This document shows, piece by piece, positions 1 to 11,330 of a DNA stretch of 64,000 bases (positions within the stretch are counted from its first letter, which is position 1; every line of letters starts with the position of its first letter). The stretch comes from Moniliophthora roreri. Its lineage: Eukaryota; Basidiomycota; Agaricomycetes; Agaricales; Marasmiaceae. The notes under the pieces are model-generated. The model was not told where the DNA came from, ran no database searches, and was given only the letters and a program-made list of their open reading frames with translations. The stretch lies in assembly GCA_001466705.2 (NCBI GenBank), contig LATX02000196.1, positions 310,001 to 374,000 on the forward strand, written 5' to 3'. Made by a program: the position numbers and the translations under genes.

Positions 1-1337
1 GGCCCATACTACACAAGTGAAGCAAATGATAAGTATAAAGAAAAATGTGAAGGAACCCACATGCACACTACACCCATGCCCTAAACCAGTGTTCAGAGAA
101 TCTGTATATCATGACATCAAAGAAATCCTTTGACTTCTGCTGGTTATATAGTCCCCACCTCCCAAATTGACCATACTTCCTCCATTCTTGACATGCTCTC
201 CAAGCCAGATATGCTATGATTATTGCAGAGAAAATTTCTTCATCCTCCTCAGCATCTGCAAACAGCATGATGGCAGAAATCTCCAGAGCCCTGACATGTT
301 GTTTCTTCTTCTCAGCTAGGCTTTGTGTTGATCTGGAAGATGTTTGATGGCAAGTTTGTGGCATAAAAGAAGATTCAAGATGTTCCAGGACACTTTTCAG
401 CCCTCATGCTGAATTTGGTGTTGTTCTGACTAGCTGTTTGCTTAACAGCAACAAGCTGCACATGTCACAAATTAAAATGGGAAATAAAATCGCAATTGAG
501 TATCACTTCTGTCTCAGAAATCGCCTGCATACAGAAAATAGTACTATAACCCAACCTCTGAGCCACGTGTTTTCTCCTTGACCTGGGCCATCATCTGGCA
601 GCTCAACAAATGCAAAGTCCAATGTAGGCCTCAATATAAAATGGACTATTATTGTTTCTCTTCCTTATTCATTTTCCTCCATTGCAGATCCCAACTTGGC
701 AATAAAATGAAGCATCCTTGCTGGTATCAACAATACCTCCAGTCTCAAAAGACCAATCATCAAGTGAGTCAGCATTAATTGAAAGCATTACTCTCTCATT
801 CACCCCTGCTGTTCAGATCTTCTGCCAGTATTGATGATGACCTTGGCACTGCTAGCATTGAGCAATGTGCTGATGTCCCTCTCAGCTGCTTCTCTTAAAT
901 GGACATTATATTTAATTCTATGTAAATGACAAATGTGAACCCATATGCACTAGTGGTAATCCCAAGAGGTCAATACAGGCCAGTTTCTGAGTGGGACCTA
1001 GTGACAGAGCATCCTGAAGCAAGAAAATTTTCAAGCCCAAGGGTAGATCCAGAGAGTGTGGAAATGGAAAAGAGTAATGACTAACAGAAAGCCCATCAGA
1101 ATTACTGTGATCAAGGCTGTCAGATTGGCTTGGGTCTTCCAATGACCCAGCCTTCTATTGATGTCTATAGAAAAGGGTGGTTTGCTGAGTATGCTATATA
1201 GTACAATGTAGCTTCCAATAGTTGATCACTAATTCAGGTAGCTGGACATGCTGCAATGTAGACCCCAGGTAAGCTATGGCTTCTATTTCACTATACATCC
1301 TATATTGTTCTCTATAGTACTTGTGTAACTTCCAGAT
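1..1337. other. AT-rich transposon-derived sequence, no confident gene
   Basis: CpG is very rare here and no long ORF is present. A 98-codon minus-strand ORF at 68-364 ends in DVMIYRFSEHWFRAWV, which is reminiscent of the segment preceding the catalytic core in HARBI1/PIF-like transposases. It is too short to call, and no terminal repeats were seen around it. The rest holds only short unsupported ORFs. Confidence 0.4.
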
Positions 1338-1530
1338 GTCATTGTAAACAAATATCCATAGAATCCAATTCATTGAGCCTCATGTTGACTGACATTTAAA
1401 ATGTAAAATGCTGTAGCACTTGTGTTCCCCATGGTGCTTCTTGCCTTCTTACCACCACCACCATCTCACTCACCTGCAAACCACTGGAAATGAGTATCAC
1501 CAATTCATCACATATTGTCATCATGGAAAG
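1338..1530 (+). pseudogene. 5' fragment (promoter and start of exon 1) of the duplicated host gene family, decayed copy
   Basis: The sequence from TAAACAAATATCCAT to just past the ATG at about 1490 matches the regions upstream of the intact copies starting at 29819 and 35849. It shares the TGTAAAATGCTGTAGCA block, the CACCACCACC tract and the start MS-x-T/N-NSS. It breaks off after about 12 codons where an LTR beginning TGTAATAAT is inserted. Many differences from the intact copies are CpG to TpG or CpA. The same gene appears to resume at 6253, so this is one gene split by nested insertions. Confidence 0.75.
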
Positions 1531-1531
1531 C

Positions 1532-2018
1532 TGTAATAATTTTGCTACTTAGACGCTCACATTATACTTCTCTTTGACATCTGGACATCTCCACATTTCC
1601 AGCTCCCTTTCCTGGTTCTCTTGTACTTTTACTTCTACAAAGTTCTATGTGTTTCTTTTCTTACTCATCTAGTTTCTACTATGTACCATTTGATTCTTTT
1701 GCTTATTAACTCATTCTTTCATTACTCATCTTCATTCCGTTACCTTCTATCTCTTTCTCTCTGCTTATTAAGATTTACTTTCCATACTATTCTTTAACAT
1801 TCTCTCTATGCAAACAAGAGGTACAACAGTTGTATTTAAGTAGTACAGACTGGGTCTAAGCTCTTCAGCTTAACCTGGTTAATCAACCTTGTTCTAAGCA
1901 ACAAACAAACCTTCTGAACCTCAGTGTGACTGAGTGAACTTGAACTTGAACCTTAACTCAATGTCACTACATCATTGTGGTGTTGAGTAGTTGTCATTGC
2001 TGTGCAAGTAACATAACA
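1532..2018 (+). repeat. 5' LTR of gypsy element 1
   Basis: It starts TGTAATAAT and ends TAACATAACA, so it has TG...CA termini. It abuts the broken host exon on the left and precedes a gag-pol reading region on the right. A TATTTAAG box lies near 1834. The last 20-odd bases match the solo LTR at 25637-26083 read on the other strand, which supports the right boundary and puts both in one family. No 3' LTR is visible, because the element is cut off inside its reverse transcriptase. Confidence 0.65.
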
Positions 2019-4268
2019 AAAGGTCAAGCTAATCTATTGCTGACCCCCCATGGTCTAGGCGACAACTGAGACAACTGATAACCACAACTCCTCCATGGGC
2101 ATGCCTCACGGCACAAGACGAAGCAGATATTAAAGACAAACTTGAAGTAACTGAACAGCTTCAACAAATTGGAGACCTGTCAAGGACCCTAAGATGAATC
2201 ACCTGAAGACAATGAAGAGAAGCAGTACAGAGTTTACAGACTCTTTCCATTCCACCCAAAGAAATACAGGAAGAACCTGAAGCTACATCTTTACCCTTAG
2301 ATCCAACAGACATGTCTAACCAACCAATTGAAGAACCAACAATGACTACCCCAAGTGGAAGTGGAGCAACCCTGAAGGAAGGGAAACCTGACCCTGAAGA
2401 ACAATTCATCACAAGGATGGCTACCTCAGTGATTGGCACCATGAACACAAAGAAGAAAGACAGAACCAAGGTAGCAGTACCTGAATATTTTGAAGGAGAT
2501 CATAAAGATACTCAACACTTTATGTTAGATGTAGAACTTTATCTCTGGATGAACAAAATGAAATACAACACCAACAAAAAGAAGATATTCCTCTTATCCT
2601 ATGTCAGAGGGAAGGTGTTGAGATGGAAGACAGGAGAGTTGTTAAAACTCTTTTCTGACAAAGGAGAAGATGACAAATATGAGAACAAGAAGCCAAAGAA
2701 AGAGGAGTCTTGGAGCAACTTCAAAAAACATTTGAACTACCTGGCAACCAGTCAATGTCACTGGGGATGCTCAATTGAAGATTGATGATCTTAGGATGAA
2801 GGAGAGAGCTGACAAATATGTACATAATTTCAGACTCCTGGCTATAGAAACAGGCTACAATGACCAGGCCTTAATGAAGATCTTTAGAGAAGGACTCCCC
2901 CTTTCCCTCCAAATGAAAATCCTGAACTGACCTGAAGGAGCCCCAACCACCATTGAGGATTGGTACCAAATGGCAATCCAATATGATAATCAATTCAAAA
3001 TGTCAGAAGCAGCAGCTGAGAAGTAGAGGGCTAAGAGAGGAAAGAAGGAAACCATGAAGCTGAAGATATTCAGGAAGGAGAAGCAAGAGGCCATGATAGG
3101 GAGGGTTCTATCAGAGAGTGGCAAGAAGGACTATATGGCACAAGGAAAGTGTTTTAGATGTGCTCAAACTGGACACATCTCATGTGATTGTCCAACGAAA
3201 GGAACCACCATGACAAGGGTAGAAACAAGGACTGAACCAAAGAAGCTGACCACCAAGAATGCTTTCTTGAAGATCAGAGCAATGATTCAGGAGCAGGGAG
3301 AAGCAGAACAAGAAGAGATCTTCGGTCTCATGGGAAAAGAGGGTTTTTGAAGAGGTGGAAGAGGTCAACACTCTTACCACCTGCAATAACAATCTCAAAT
3401 GTTGTATTAGCTAAGTTGGAATGAAATTCTATACATATTCCTCTTACATACAACATTGGAACAGAAATTGTTGAAGAAAAAGATTTCTTAGACTCGGGAG
3501 CAGGAGGATGCTTTATCAGCAAAGAAGAAGCCAAGCACCTAAAGATTCCCTGGCAGAAACTTGAAAAACTGATCAAAGTGTTTAACATCAATGGAACTCA
3601 AAACAAGACTGGATGGATTACACATTCAACAACCATAGATGTAACAATTGCAGAATGAAAAATAAGGGAAACATTCCTAATCTTGGGATTGGGACCAGAA
3701 TGAGTAATCTTAGGATTGCCATGGTTACAGGATCATAACCCAGATATCAATTGGGCCACTGGAGAAATCAAATTCCAACCAAGGAGAAAGGTTGCAGTCA
3801 AACCTTTCAAAGGAATCCTAGATAGAGCAGAAGTTGATGAAGTCCTTATAAGGAGCTTCATTCAGGGGAAGGAGGATACAGATGCAATTAGGATCAATGC
3901 TAAGTTATCCACTTCCCAGACACTTGCTCAAACTCATGAAATGAAAGCAAAATTTCTTGAAGAATTAATCCCTCCATACCTTTCTGACTATACCAACTGA
4001 TTTGAAAAGAAGAAATCAGAAAGGTTTCCTCCATCACGACCATACAATCACACAATCAATCTCAAACTGGATTTCAAACCATTAGATTGCAAATCTATCC
4101 ACTGTCACTCAAGGAATGCATCGAACAGGACAAGTTTTTAGATGAAAATCTATGGAAAGGATACATTCGACCCTCGATCTCACCCATGGCATCCTCTTTT
4201 TTCTTCATTGCAAAAAAGGAAGTAGGGGCACTAAGGCCATGTCAGGATTACAGGGAATTGAACAATGG
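2019..4268 (+). mobile_element. Ty3/gypsy element 1: leader, gag, protease, start of reverse transcriptase (decayed, truncated)
   Basis: Gag starts near 2312 (MSNQPIEEP) and has a capsid-like region. A CCHC zinc knuckle (CFRCAQTGHISCDC) lies near 3150-3195. A retroviral-type aspartic protease follows, with active site DSGAGG near 3490 and the GLPWLQDHNPDINW segment typical of gypsy proteases near 3712. RT begins near 4087 ([14 protein letters not shown], then CQDYRELNN) and stops abruptly at about 4268, where a different repeat begins. Several in-frame stops and at least one frameshift make it non-functional. Stops at expected Trp or Gln codons fit C-to-T decay. RNase H and integrase are absent. 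Confidence 0.85.
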
Positions 4269-5740
4269 AATGGTTTTTTTGAGGCTTTCTGAACACCCAT
4301 TGAATGTGATGCTATTAAAATACCCAGAGGTTGCTTCCTACCCTTTTTTGGGTCGCTGAACTTGAATTTGAAGTCGCCTTGGTACAGTAATCATCTCCTG
4401 AGGAGCTATTCCATGATTACTGGCTCAATTGTTTGTACAACAATTATGCTCTGTAAAAAGTATATTAGAGCACTGTGAATGCTTGGGTAAGTATATATTC
4501 CTCATCAGTACATCAATAAAGAAGTTCTGACCATGCTTCAGCCTATCCAAATTATCGCCTGCTCTGTAGTACTACTAAAATCCCAAAAAAGCAAATTTGG
4601 CTATAGTAATTCAGGAAAAGAGATTACATCCATAAGCTTCTGTCCCCAACAAATAGACATATAGAAGATGTCCCAGCCATGAGGGATAAGGTCCAGCATC
4701 AATAGATCCCATACAGTACCATCCATCACCCCATTTTGGGTTTTCTCAGTATTTTGCTTATATATATACACCAATATTCAATTGAACTGGCTTCCAAATA
4801 TATTTTCCCATATACTAGGACACTTAATCTGCATTATTCACCACTTAGGACATCCATATTGCCACCATAAGGCATCTACCAGATTGCATAAAGTTATGAT
4901 GTCCACATTCTGCATGTATAAGCTATTTACCTATTTATTATAGTACCAAAATCAATGGGGAAAGGTTATCTCAGAGTGGAAATGGGTTTGATAAGTATAT
5001 AAGACCATAAAGGTGAAAGATTTATCATCAGGAAAGTTCATATGAATAGTATCAGTTTGGGTTTATATCATGTTTAAGCATTTAGCAGATGGTGCACTTT
5101 TCTGACTGAAAAATGTATAGATCCTGATGATCCTGGAGTGTATTCCTATGTAATTTGACCCCCTGAATTTGACTATGATAGTCCCATGATGCCAAGATCA
5201 CTATCTGTGAAGATATCCACATACAAGTGGTTTTTTGAGGCTTTCTGAACACCCATTGAATGTGATGCTATTAAAATACCCAGAAGTTGCCCCCTACCAT
5301 TTTTTGGGTTGTTGAATCCGAATCTGAAGCTCCCTTGGTACAGGAATCATTCCCTGAGGAGCTATTCTATGATTATTGGCTGAATTATTTGTACAACAAT
5401 CATACCCTGTAAAAAGAGTATTAGAGCATTGGGATTGCTTGTTTAAGTATATATTCCTCATCAGTACATCAATAAAGGAGTTTTGACCATGCCTTGACCC
5501 ACCCAGTTTGAGTCCTGTGATGTAGTACTACCAAAACCCCAAAAAAGCGAATTTGGCTGTAGTAATTCTGGAGAAAATACTAGACCCTTGGGCTACTGTC
5601 CCCAATATTTAAGCATATAGAGGATGTCCCAGCTATGAGTAATAAGGTCTAGCATCAATAGATCTCATACAGTACCATTCATCACCTCATTTCAGGTTTT
5701 TTTCAGTATTTTGCTCATATATACACTAATACCCAATGAA
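4269..5740. mobile_element. TRIM-like element: two ~0.5-kb direct repeats around a ~0.45-kb non-coding core
   Basis: The first repeat runs from about 4269 to 4785 and the second from about 5228 to 5740. Both begin TGGTTTTTT-GAGGC and both end near a TATATACAC...CAAT tract. They are similar but diverged, and contain shared landmarks such as GATGCTATTAAAATACCC and AATCAT(C/T)CCTGAGGAGCTATTC. The core has no coding potential. The layout (long terminal repeats, tiny non-coding interior) is that of a terminal-repeat retrotransposon in miniature. It interrupts gypsy 1 inside RT. The flanks ATGGA and ATGAA are a near-match target duplication only. The strand is unknown. Confidence 0.5.
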
Positions 5741-6252
5741 ATATATCACTATTTGGTGTTCCAGGCATTGCATCAATCATAGCTACATGCTGGAAGCTAC
5801 TCCATGTCAATAGCTATCCTGTAGCCCAAGCATCAGTACTCTATCCTACATGTAGCACCTCAATATATCCCTCTTTTGGAATCCTCCTGCTCCCATATTG
5901 TAGCACTATCATTATACAGTATGACAGAATATATTGGCCTAAAAATGCGATTTTTCTAGCCCCCCAGTATGCCCCTATATGGCCTAGTATAGGTGTGGCA
6001 ATAACCTGCCATATTTGGAACCCACAAAGCAGAGCAGGTATGCCCTAGACTATGCCTTTTTTGAATTAAAACTATTATATCCCTTCTTGAGCCTTTTTTA
6101 AAAAAAGCGGTACACTCTGGCCAGCCATTTACTATTCCCCTGCTAAGAAGTAGTTTTTGAAAAAAGCAAATTCTCCATAGATTGTTGGTGATTTTTGCAA
6201 AAGGCTGTGCAACATTTATTGGAATTTTTTTAAATTAAACTGACCAACTCAG
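5741..6252. other. AT-rich spacer, nothing recognised
   Basis: No ORF, no repeat partner seen elsewhere in the window, and no RNA-like fold was noticed. It separates the TRIM-like element from the resumed host gene fragment and is probably part of an older insertion. Confidence 0.4.
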
Positions 6253-6860
6253 CTGAACTGCTCAGATATCCCAATGTTGATCTTTCATGACAGTACAATT
6301 CACCTTATGCTTTCCCTCAGCAGCACATCCTGACAGTATCTATAGAACTGATCCCCTTTGCAAACTTTTTCAACTGGAAATCAATCTGGATGCATGTCTA
6401 CATTGAACATCTGGTGGTCAGTCTGGATCCCCACTCCTATCTCAACTTGTTGAACTAATGCCATTTGACTCTTCTAGGAAAACATGGAATGCATCCTGAG
6501 TCATTTATGGATGAGCATGGTCAGTGGTGTATTGTTCAGTGGGTCTGTTGGTCCCTCTCCTCTGGCTCTTCAGGCAAATAGAAACAAGTCTATTATTATC
6601 TCTACTACTGTTGATATGTTGAAGGACAACACTTGCATTAGGTTCTTCATCAATTTCAGGTCAAGATTGGATAATCATGTTCTGGAGTGTGCACATTGGA
6701 GTCAAAGGCTGTCCTGTCTCAACAGTCTGGCACCAGCAACAGCAGAAGACCACCAATCCAAGGATTTCAACCATCCCAATTGGAGATCAGCGACTCACCT
6801 CTATCTCTATTACCTTTGGTGAAATCCACCCAATCACCTCCCAATGAATGTCATGGATGG
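6253..6860 (+). pseudogene. Middle part (exon 3 end to exon 5) of the decayed host gene family copy
   Basis: This aligns with exons 3-5 of the intact copies. The exon with IPMLIFHD, the intron, ELIPxAxFF, the intron, and the large exon (ECILSHLWMSMVSGVLFSG..., DMLKDNTCIRFFINF, PATAEDHQSKDFNHPNW) are all recognisable in order. The conserved GAT-G|GTACR donor after HD has become CAGTAC, and a TGA replaces a codon after LYLYYLW, so the copy cannot be translated normally. The homology stops abruptly at AATGTCATGG, where the second gypsy begins. The remaining exons 6-7 were not found in the window. Confidence 0.8.
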
Positions 6861-7425
6861 TAGCACACAATGCCAAAGCTACTAAAGCAAAATCCCCTGA
6901 GAGTAAAGGCAAATCATTAGAAATTTCTATTTCACCTCCTAAGGGCTTTGATAAATCCTTATATTGGGACCTGAAGAGTCTATTGAAAGCAAATGTGCAA
7001 TCAAAGAAAGAAAAACCTAAAAAGGAGGAAAAAGCCCAAGATAAGGTGGAAGAAACACATAGTGAAGAGATTCCTGCACCTGATAAAGTGCTACCTCAAG
7101 ATACCCATCCATTTAATAAAGTGAAGCCAATAGACAGGCCTCCAATACCCAGAAATCAAGCAATAGAAAAGGGGAGGGCACATTTAGACAAACAGAAGGA
7201 GGGTGGGAAAGTTTCAGAAAAACCTGTGAAAGACATCAGAAGGTTGACAGCTTTGACCTCAATACCTGAGAAGGATACCCTGGAGACAATGAAGGCTCTG
7301 GAAGATGCAGTTATTGACAAATACTTAGCATCTGAAGTTCTGGTACCTTTAAAAGTCTTAGCCAAGCTGTCACTGTCCTTTAGGAGAACGATGATAAGAA
7401 GATTACAACTTAAAGGAATAAAATA

Positions 7426-8161
7426 CACTATGTATGAGGTGTTCTTTTAACATGGTTTTCTGATTGAGAAAACACTTAATCTTCTTGCAAAGAAGATTTT
7501 CAAAAAAGCATTTATAAATTCTAAATTTTAATTGTGTCTCCTCAACAAGAATATGTCTGGAGGATGCTAAATTTTCAATAGCAAAAAATATAGAATTTTC
7601 AAATTCTGAGAATTAATAGACAATACAATATATTAGAATAATTTCCATGCTGAGAAAACATTAAATTTTCTCTGGTTGAAAATACTCAGAAAATGCTGAT
7701 AAGATAAGATAAAAATTCCAAATTTTTTATTGTGGGAAAGTCAGAGAAAATACTAGGAAAATGGTAGGAAAATCATGTGGAAATACTATATCTTACAGCA
7801 GTTTTCAGATAGTTTTCATATAATTTTCCTTTTGTATTTAACATGTTTTCCTTGATATAATATTCAAAATTTTATATTTATTTTCTGAATGTTTTCTCAC
7901 TATTTTATAAGGCAGAAAATCTAGTATATTTGTAATTAGAAAACTAAAGGATAATTTTATAATTTCATTGTTATAAAATTATTAGAAAATACAGACTCTT
8001 CTGGAAATTAAAATACAGAATATGCTTGCTGTTTTCAATATGTGATGATAGCTTGAAACTAATAGAGTTTTCTGAGTGTTGTCTAGAAGTAAATATATAG
8101 CAGTATTCTGAGTGTATTTCCTTTGTATTAATAGCATGAAAAGAACACCTCGTACATAGTG
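7426..8161 (+). mobile_element. CACTA-type MITE, copy 1
   Basis: A 736-bp non-coding AT-rich element. Its termini are CACTATGTATGAGGTGTTCT at the left and the inverted equivalent (AGAACACCTCGTACATAGTG) at the right. The CACTA...TAGTG ends and the flanking 3-bp duplication ATA (7423-7425 and 8162-8164) are the signature of CACTA/EnSpm-class elements. It contains GATAAGATAAGATAA and other subterminal inverted stretches. When the element and one ATA are ignored, the gypsy reading frame continues across the site in phase, so insertion came after the ORF was formed. No transposase was seen in the window. Confidence 0.85.
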
Positions 8162-10292
8162 ATACAAACCTATTAAGACATTTTATGAGTCATTACCTCA
8201 AGCTCAAGTTCTGGCACTAAGCCAAGAAGTAATTGAAGATCTGGGAAACTGCACTTATGTAATAGAGACCAGTGACTTAGCTAGGGAAAGCTGGGAAGAG
8301 CATTTTGAAGTACTTAGTCAAGAAGTTGACAGAATGCCTGCTGGTGTGATAGTACAAAAGGATGTAGTGGAACAGTTCTTAAATAAACAAGACTCTTCTG
8401 AGAGAGAAAGAGTCATTATAGTGGCCAGATCAACAGAAGCACTGTGCTGCATTTTCCTGAATTTAAACAATCATCTGGAGGTGATTGAGGCACTCTTAGA
8501 TATGGGGTCTCAAATAATCTGCATTGATAAAGAAGAAGCAATTGGCTGAGGAATTACATGGAATCCAGCTACCTATATTCATATGCAGAGCATGAATGGC
8601 AGTCTTAACTGAACTCAAGGCTTAGCCAGAAATGTTCCACTTAGAATTGGGTCTATTACAATCTATGGTCAATTGCATGTCATCAAACGAGCACCATACA
8701 AAACGCTATTGAGAAGGCCATTTGATGTCTTAACTAAGATGTGTACTCAAACTTTTGAGGACAGTCATATGGACATCACCTTAATATGTCCCAATACTTA
8801 GAAGCAGATAACTATGGGGATATATAGAAGAGGCAAAGGGATAAAACCAGAGCCTTATCAGAAGCCAAAGTTAAAAGACATGGCTCAGCCTGATGGTCCT
8901 CCTTTCAATCAAGAGCAAAAACAGAACAGAAATGGTAACACTTCAGATCAACCAAATTTTCAGAGAACCTCAAGGAACTGTTGAAAGAACAGTGAGAGGT
9001 TGCAGTAATCCTAGAAATAGACGAAAATGAGAGTCTATGTGTGCACACATACAATATACTCTTAGAAAAGAGTTTTATGCAAATGGAATTGGTGGAACTG
9101 TACTTGCAAGCAGCAAGTACAATGCCAGAAGTTCATAAGCACATAGAAAAGAAAATTAATACCTTCATAAGCACTTTCTTTACAAAATATGATAATAGGG
9201 ATGCCTAATGCTTATTACAACAAGCAAATGGCATATTGGCAAATCATTCAGTATACACAGGGATTAGAAAGGAGTATCAATGGACAGACTCTGATTCTAT
9301 ACCACATGTACCACATGTAATGTTGTTCAATGTACAACAATCAAGAGATGAAGCTACTAAAGACAGTCAATTGGTCTTTGGGAAATATAAACCTGTAGCA
9401 CTAAAAGTGAAACCAGTTAAAGCAACTCTTCCACAAGAGTTTCATGTGCAAAGGATGATAACTGGGGATCCTTTGAAAGACATGCCTGAATTGCCTGCAA
9501 ACCCATCGGATTTTGTAGAAAGTGAAAGATATAACAAAGAAAGAAAAGGCATCATAGATAAGAATCATCCAGAAGGATTCTTATGGCCTGAAGAGAGAAA
9601 ACTTATACATGAGCTAATGAGACTACAGGAAAAAGCATTCACTTGGGAACCATCAGAAGGAGGTAATTTTCATACTGACTTCTTTCCTCCTGTAAAGTTT
9701 CCAGTTTTGCCTCATGTACCTTAGGTAGAAAGGAATATTCCTATTCCACCTGGCATATATGCAGAAATTTGCAAAATAATTAAAGATAAGATTGATGCAG
9801 AAGTATATGAACCCTCCAGCTCATCCTATAGATCTAAGTGGTTCTGTGTCTTAAAGAAGGATGGAAAGAGCCTTCAGCTAGTACATAGTCTAGAACTCTT
9901 AAACCAAGTAACAATTCAGTATTCTGGTGTGCCCCCTGCAACTGCAGAAGTAGCAAATCACTTTGCTGGACACACTTGTCTTGGATTACTAGATATATAG
10001 GTTGGATACAATGAGAGATTGATAGATAAGGAGTCAAGAGACTTGACTACCTTTCAAACACCATTTGAACCACATAGGTTGGTAAAATTGCCTATGGGAT
10101 GGACAAATTCAGTACCTATCTTCCATGACAATGTATGCTATATCTTCAGAGATGAGATCCTGCATGTAACCATGCCATATGTTGACAATGTATATTGTAG
10201 AAGACCTCCTTCACAAAACAAGTGACTGGATGGAAGCTTTGAAACAATACCAGAGAATCCTGGAATACAAAGATTCATATGGGAACATCTAA

Positions 10293-11039
10293 CACTACAT
10301 ACAAGGTGTTCTTTTCATACTATTAATACAAAGGAAATACACTCAGAATACTGCTATATATTCACTTCCAGACAACATTCAGAAAATTCTATTGGTTTCA
10401 AGCTGTCATCACATATTGAGAACAGCAGGCATACTCTGTATTTTAATTTCCAGAAGAGTCTGTGTTTTTTGATAATTTTATAACAATGAAATTATAAAAT
10501 CATTCTTTAGTTTTCTAATTACAAATATACTAGATTTTCTGCTTTATAAAATAGTGAGAAAACATTTAGAAAATAAACATAAAATTTTGAATTTTATATT
10601 AAAGAAAACATATTAAATACACAAGGAAAACTATATGAAAACTATTTAAAAACTGTTTAAAAATATAGTGTTTCCATATGATTTTTCTACTATTTTCCTA
10701 GTGTTTTTCTAGTGTTTTCTCTGACTTTCCCACAATAGAAAATTTGGAATTTTTATCTTATCTTATCAGCATTTCCTGAGCATCTTCAAACAGAGAAAAT
10801 TGAATATATTCTTAGCATGGAAATTATTCTAATATATTGTATTATCTAGTAATTCTCAGAATTTGAAAATTCTATATCTTTTGCTAGTGAAAATTTAGCA
10901 TTCTCCAGACATATTCTTGTTAAGGGGACACAATTAAAATTTAGAATTTATATATGGTTTTATAAAAATTTTCTTTGCAAGAAGATTAAGTGTTTTCTCA
11001 ATCAGAAAACCATGTTAAAAGAACACCTTATACATAGTG
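10293..11039 (-). mobile_element. CACTA-type MITE, copy 2 (inverted relative to copy 1)
   Basis: A 747-bp element that is the reverse complement of copy 1 along its whole length, including the GATAAGATAAGATAA block and both ends (CACTACATACAAGGTG... and ...CCTTATACATAGTG). It is flanked by TAA (10290-10292 and 11040-11042). It lies inside the RT of gypsy 2, and the RT frame (FIWEHL then NMNQL) resumes in phase when the element and one TAA are skipped. The two copies differ by scattered changes and small indels. Confidence 0.85.
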
Positions 11040-11330
11040 TAAATAACATGAATCAGCTATGCCAACAACTTAAATATGTCGGCAGGACCTTTTCTGGACC
11101 AAAAGCATTTCTTTGTATCAAGTGGGAGCTATGACTGAAAGACCATCTATAAATGAAGGAGACTACCTAGATAATGACAACAGAGAATTGATAAAGTTCC
11201 AGATGGGTGACAGTGTAGTCAAAGAGCCATATCCATTTGAGAACTTTAAAGATGAAATTGATAATCATGGAGGATACCTGTTTGAACTGGCTAAATGCAT
11301 TGAGGACTTTGAAGATGAGCTTCATAATGC

